From: Apostichopus parvimensis
Taxonomy: Eukaryota; Echinodermata; Holothuroidea; Aspidochirotida; Stichopodidae
Reading direction: 5' to 3'
Assembly (NCBI GenBank): GCA_000934455.1
Contig: KN887602.1
Coordinates: 35,644-68,343, forward strand
Length of the DNA: 32,700 nt
Shown here: positions 11,515 through 32,700 of the stretch, in pieces
Numbering within the stretch: the stretch's first letter is position 1
How the letters are laid out: each line of letters begins with the position of its first letter
Translations under genes and position numbers: made by a program
The notes under the pieces: model-generated
The model's database searches: none
Told to the model about the DNA's origin: nothing
The model's input: only the letters and a program-made list of their open reading frames with translations

Positions 11515-12760
11515 CATGTCTCTGGAGACTAAACCAACTGGATCATTGATGGCTGCATGCAGCTGGAACATGATACTGTCAGTGACTACAGACAACTCAT
11601 TAATGATACTGTTGATGGCTGCATGCACCTGAACATGATACTGTCGGTGACTACAGACAACTCATTAATGATACTGTTGATGACTACATGTAACTTGATA
11701 CTAAATCATGATACTGTTGTTGACTATATGTAGCTGACTGTTGTCAATGGTGACAATGAGAACTAGATAATATTGTTCAATCATTGATGGCTACATGTGA
11801 ACATGATACTGCTGGTGATACACACAACTCATTAATGATACTGTTGATGACTACATGCAACTTGATACTAAATAATGATATTGTTGTTGACTATATGTAG
11901 CTGACTGTTGTCAATGGTGACAATGAGAACTAGATACTATTGTTGAATCATTAATGGCTACATGTAACAGGGTCAGGATGCTGTTGATAGCTGCATGCAA
12001 CTTAAACCAAGGGTGTAGGAACCGGGGGGGCTGGGGGGCGCCAGCCCCCCAGTGAAAAATATGGGGGGGGCGGAAGTATCATTCCGCACTCCCGCTTCGC
12101 AAGTCAGAAAACCCCTTTTTCATTTCCAAATGAGAAAAAAATCTCATTTGGAGCACCAAATTGCATCTAAGGCCAGGTGAAAATGCAAAATTATTTACAA
12201 AAAAATGGAGTGGGTGTTGAAGTGTGCTATATTGCACCAAATTGCATCTGAGGCCACCTGGAAATGCACAAAATTTCCAATGGGGAGGGGGACACCCCCT
12301 CCCTTTACACCCCTCCCCCAGGCTGGCCATCAGTCTTCAGCCCCCCCACTCAAAAGTACCTTCCTACGCCACTGACCTGAACATGATACTGTTAGTAACT
12401 ACAGACAACTCATTAATGATACTGTTGATGGCAGCATGATACTGTCAGTGACTACAGACAACTCATTAATGATACTGTTGATGGCTACATGTAACTTGAT
12501 ACTAAATCATGATACTCTTGTTGACTATATGTAGCTGACTGTTGTCAATTGTGACAATGAGAACTAGATAATATTGTTGAATCATTAATGGCTACATGTA
12601 ACAGGGTCAGGATGCTGTTGATGGCTGCATGCAACCTGAACATGATACTGTCAGTGACTACAGACAATCATTCATGATACTGTTGATGACTGCATGCAAC
12701 TTGATACTAAATCATGATACTGTACGTGATACATACTGAACATATTACTTCTGTTGACTT
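11515..12760. repeat. degenerate minisatellite, about 66-bp basic unit, split by a MITE
   Basis: Repeats of 'aactcattaatgatactgtt', 'gatggctgcatgcaac', 'ctgaacatgatactgtcagt' and 'gactacagac' alternate with a longer variant. That variant carries 'ctatatgtagctgactgttg' and 'tgacaatgagaactagat', which recur near 11724, 11893 and 12524. It looks like an irregular higher-order array in the gap between the two convergent genes. A hAT-like insertion at 12008-12374 interrupts it. Confidence 0.85.
12008..12374. mobile_element. 367-bp non-autonomous hAT-like MITE inside the minisatellite
   Basis: The left end is CAAGGGTGTAGGAACC and the reverse complement of the right end is CAGTGGCGTAGGAAGG, so the termini are imperfect inverted repeats. 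The flanks acttaaac (12000-12007) and acctgaac (12375-12382) match at 6 of 8 positions. Uninterrupted neighbouring repeat units read acctgaac, so this is an 8-bp target duplication as expected for hAT elements. Inside are G and C runs near both ends and a duplicated segment beginning 'caccaaattgcatct' (about 12156 and 12235). No transposase is present. Confidence 0.75.
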
Positions 12761-13679
12761 CATGACAGAGTCATGGACACTGACAAATTACAACTGGATC
12801 ATGACACTGTAGATTCTTTGGAACTAAATCACACTTTTGACTACAACAAGCACCTACATGGCATACTCTATTGCTAGTGACTGCATTCAACTATACTGTA
12901 TGCAGCAATTGAGTCTGACAGCTTTTAAGTCATTGAATGGGTAGACATATTGAACCAGTGAAGTGTAACATTCACTGTCATTAAGAAATGACAAATGCAA
13001 CCATTGCCTTCCATGTGAGAGTGCGACCATAGTGACGGCAAAGAAACAACCATTTGAAACTAAAAAGCTTTCATCATTTTCCTCAGTCAGCAAATTAAGT
13101 GAGCTCTCTTTAATAACTTCAAAGTTTCTTCGTGCCCTGATGTGAGTTATTTGTGTACTTGCATAAATAACCTTGTCACTTGGCAAAATGTGAGGAACTA
13201 TATCGAGCAGAACGAAACAATGTATTAAACTAAGTGTGGCAAAAGTTTGTAACAAAATAATAAACAGTCCATACAAAAAACAACAAACTAGAAGAATAGT
13301 GAACAGACAACGAAATTGGAATGTAAATAAATGACAAAAACAAGAAGAGAAAATCAATCGAGAAAATTATTGAAAGAAAGCGTCCCTGTTCCGAAGTCGT
13401 TCCGAAGTCCGAAGTCGTTCCAAAGTCGTTCCAAAGAAGTGTGCTCCAAAATTTCCAGGAATGCCTCTTGCTAACTGCTATACTTTCCAGTTTTCACTGT
13501 ATTTAACGGTTCTTCCCTTCAGTGTAACTCCAGTCCGCCGAGCTATTCTTTTCAGTTTTCACTGTACTGGATACTTTTTCTCATTTCAGCAAAACTCTTG
13601 ACTTTGCCTGAGATATCAGTGGTCTATTTTTCACTGTACCACGTGCTTCTTGATCAATTCATGCCATTTCTAACTGACA
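12761..13679 (-). other. probable 3' flank or 3' UTR of SMARCAD1
   Basis: Lies just downstream of the SMARCAD1 stop on the - strand. It contains a short tandem 'cgaagtcgttc' repeat at about 13391-13436 and three spaced copies of 'ttttcactgta' at about 13493-13640. A 156-codon open frame (12887-13357, - strand) is not recognised. I could not locate a convincing polyadenylation signal. Confidence 0.4.

Positions 13680-32700
<19,021 letters not shown>

Noticed and set aside
12887..13357. 156-codon - strand ORF
   Set aside because: No family recognised, Phe/Leu/Cys-rich start, and it sits just past the SMARCAD1 stop, so it is more likely a chance frame in the 3' UTR or flank. It could be rechecked with cDNA.

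Overview
The window is nuclear DNA from an animal, probably an invertebrate deuterostome and possibly an echinoderm. That placement is an inference from intron-rich genes with vertebrate-like protein sequence, an AT-rich background full of short tandem repeats, small SINEs and hAT-like MITEs, and recurring 'taggcctaggct' words. I could not pin down the species. No prokaryotic features, CRISPR array or virus-like gene were seen.

Two protein-coding genes face each other tail to tail. On the + strand (about 1505-7120) is an apparently complete gene of the MATCAP / KIAA0895 / DUF1704 family. These are zinc metallopeptidases that remove the C-terminal tyrosine of alpha-tubulin. Five coding exons join in consistent phase into 411 residues, with an HEIGTH zinc motif and a downstream TEEG box. 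On the - strand (13680 to beyond 32700) is SMARCAD1, a Fun30-type SNF2 chromatin remodeler. I reconstructed 17 exons, all in consistent phase, that cover a CUE domain, the ATPase core (GLGKT, DEGH), the helicase C domain and the true C-terminus with its stop. The first exon or exons lie beyond the right edge. The two genes have no evident functional link.

The 6.5 kb between the genes holds a LINE 3' fragment, a tRNA-Ile-like fragment, microsatellites and a 66-bp-type minisatellite split by a 367-bp hAT-like MITE. The introns carry many arrays: 44 bp (about 5.07-5.41 kb), 16 bp (15.03-15.19 kb), 67 bp (17.6-18.3 kb), 56 bp (24.4-25.4 kb) and 20 bp (26.45-27.0 kb). They also carry two tRNA-derived SINEs, a second hAT-like MITE and a 191-bp near-perfect inverted repeat near the left edge.

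Two observations stand out. First, a roughly 155-bp retroposed element lies in the last SMARCAD1 intron. Its 5' 44 nt are almost identical to the start of U2 snRNA, the rest is unrelated to U2, and a perfect 13-14 bp target-site duplication flanks it. Second, the 67-bp intronic array is built from the 3' end of a SMARCAD1 exon together with its 5' splice site. This gives a series of potential in-frame 30-nt microexons, several with a stronger donor than the real exon.
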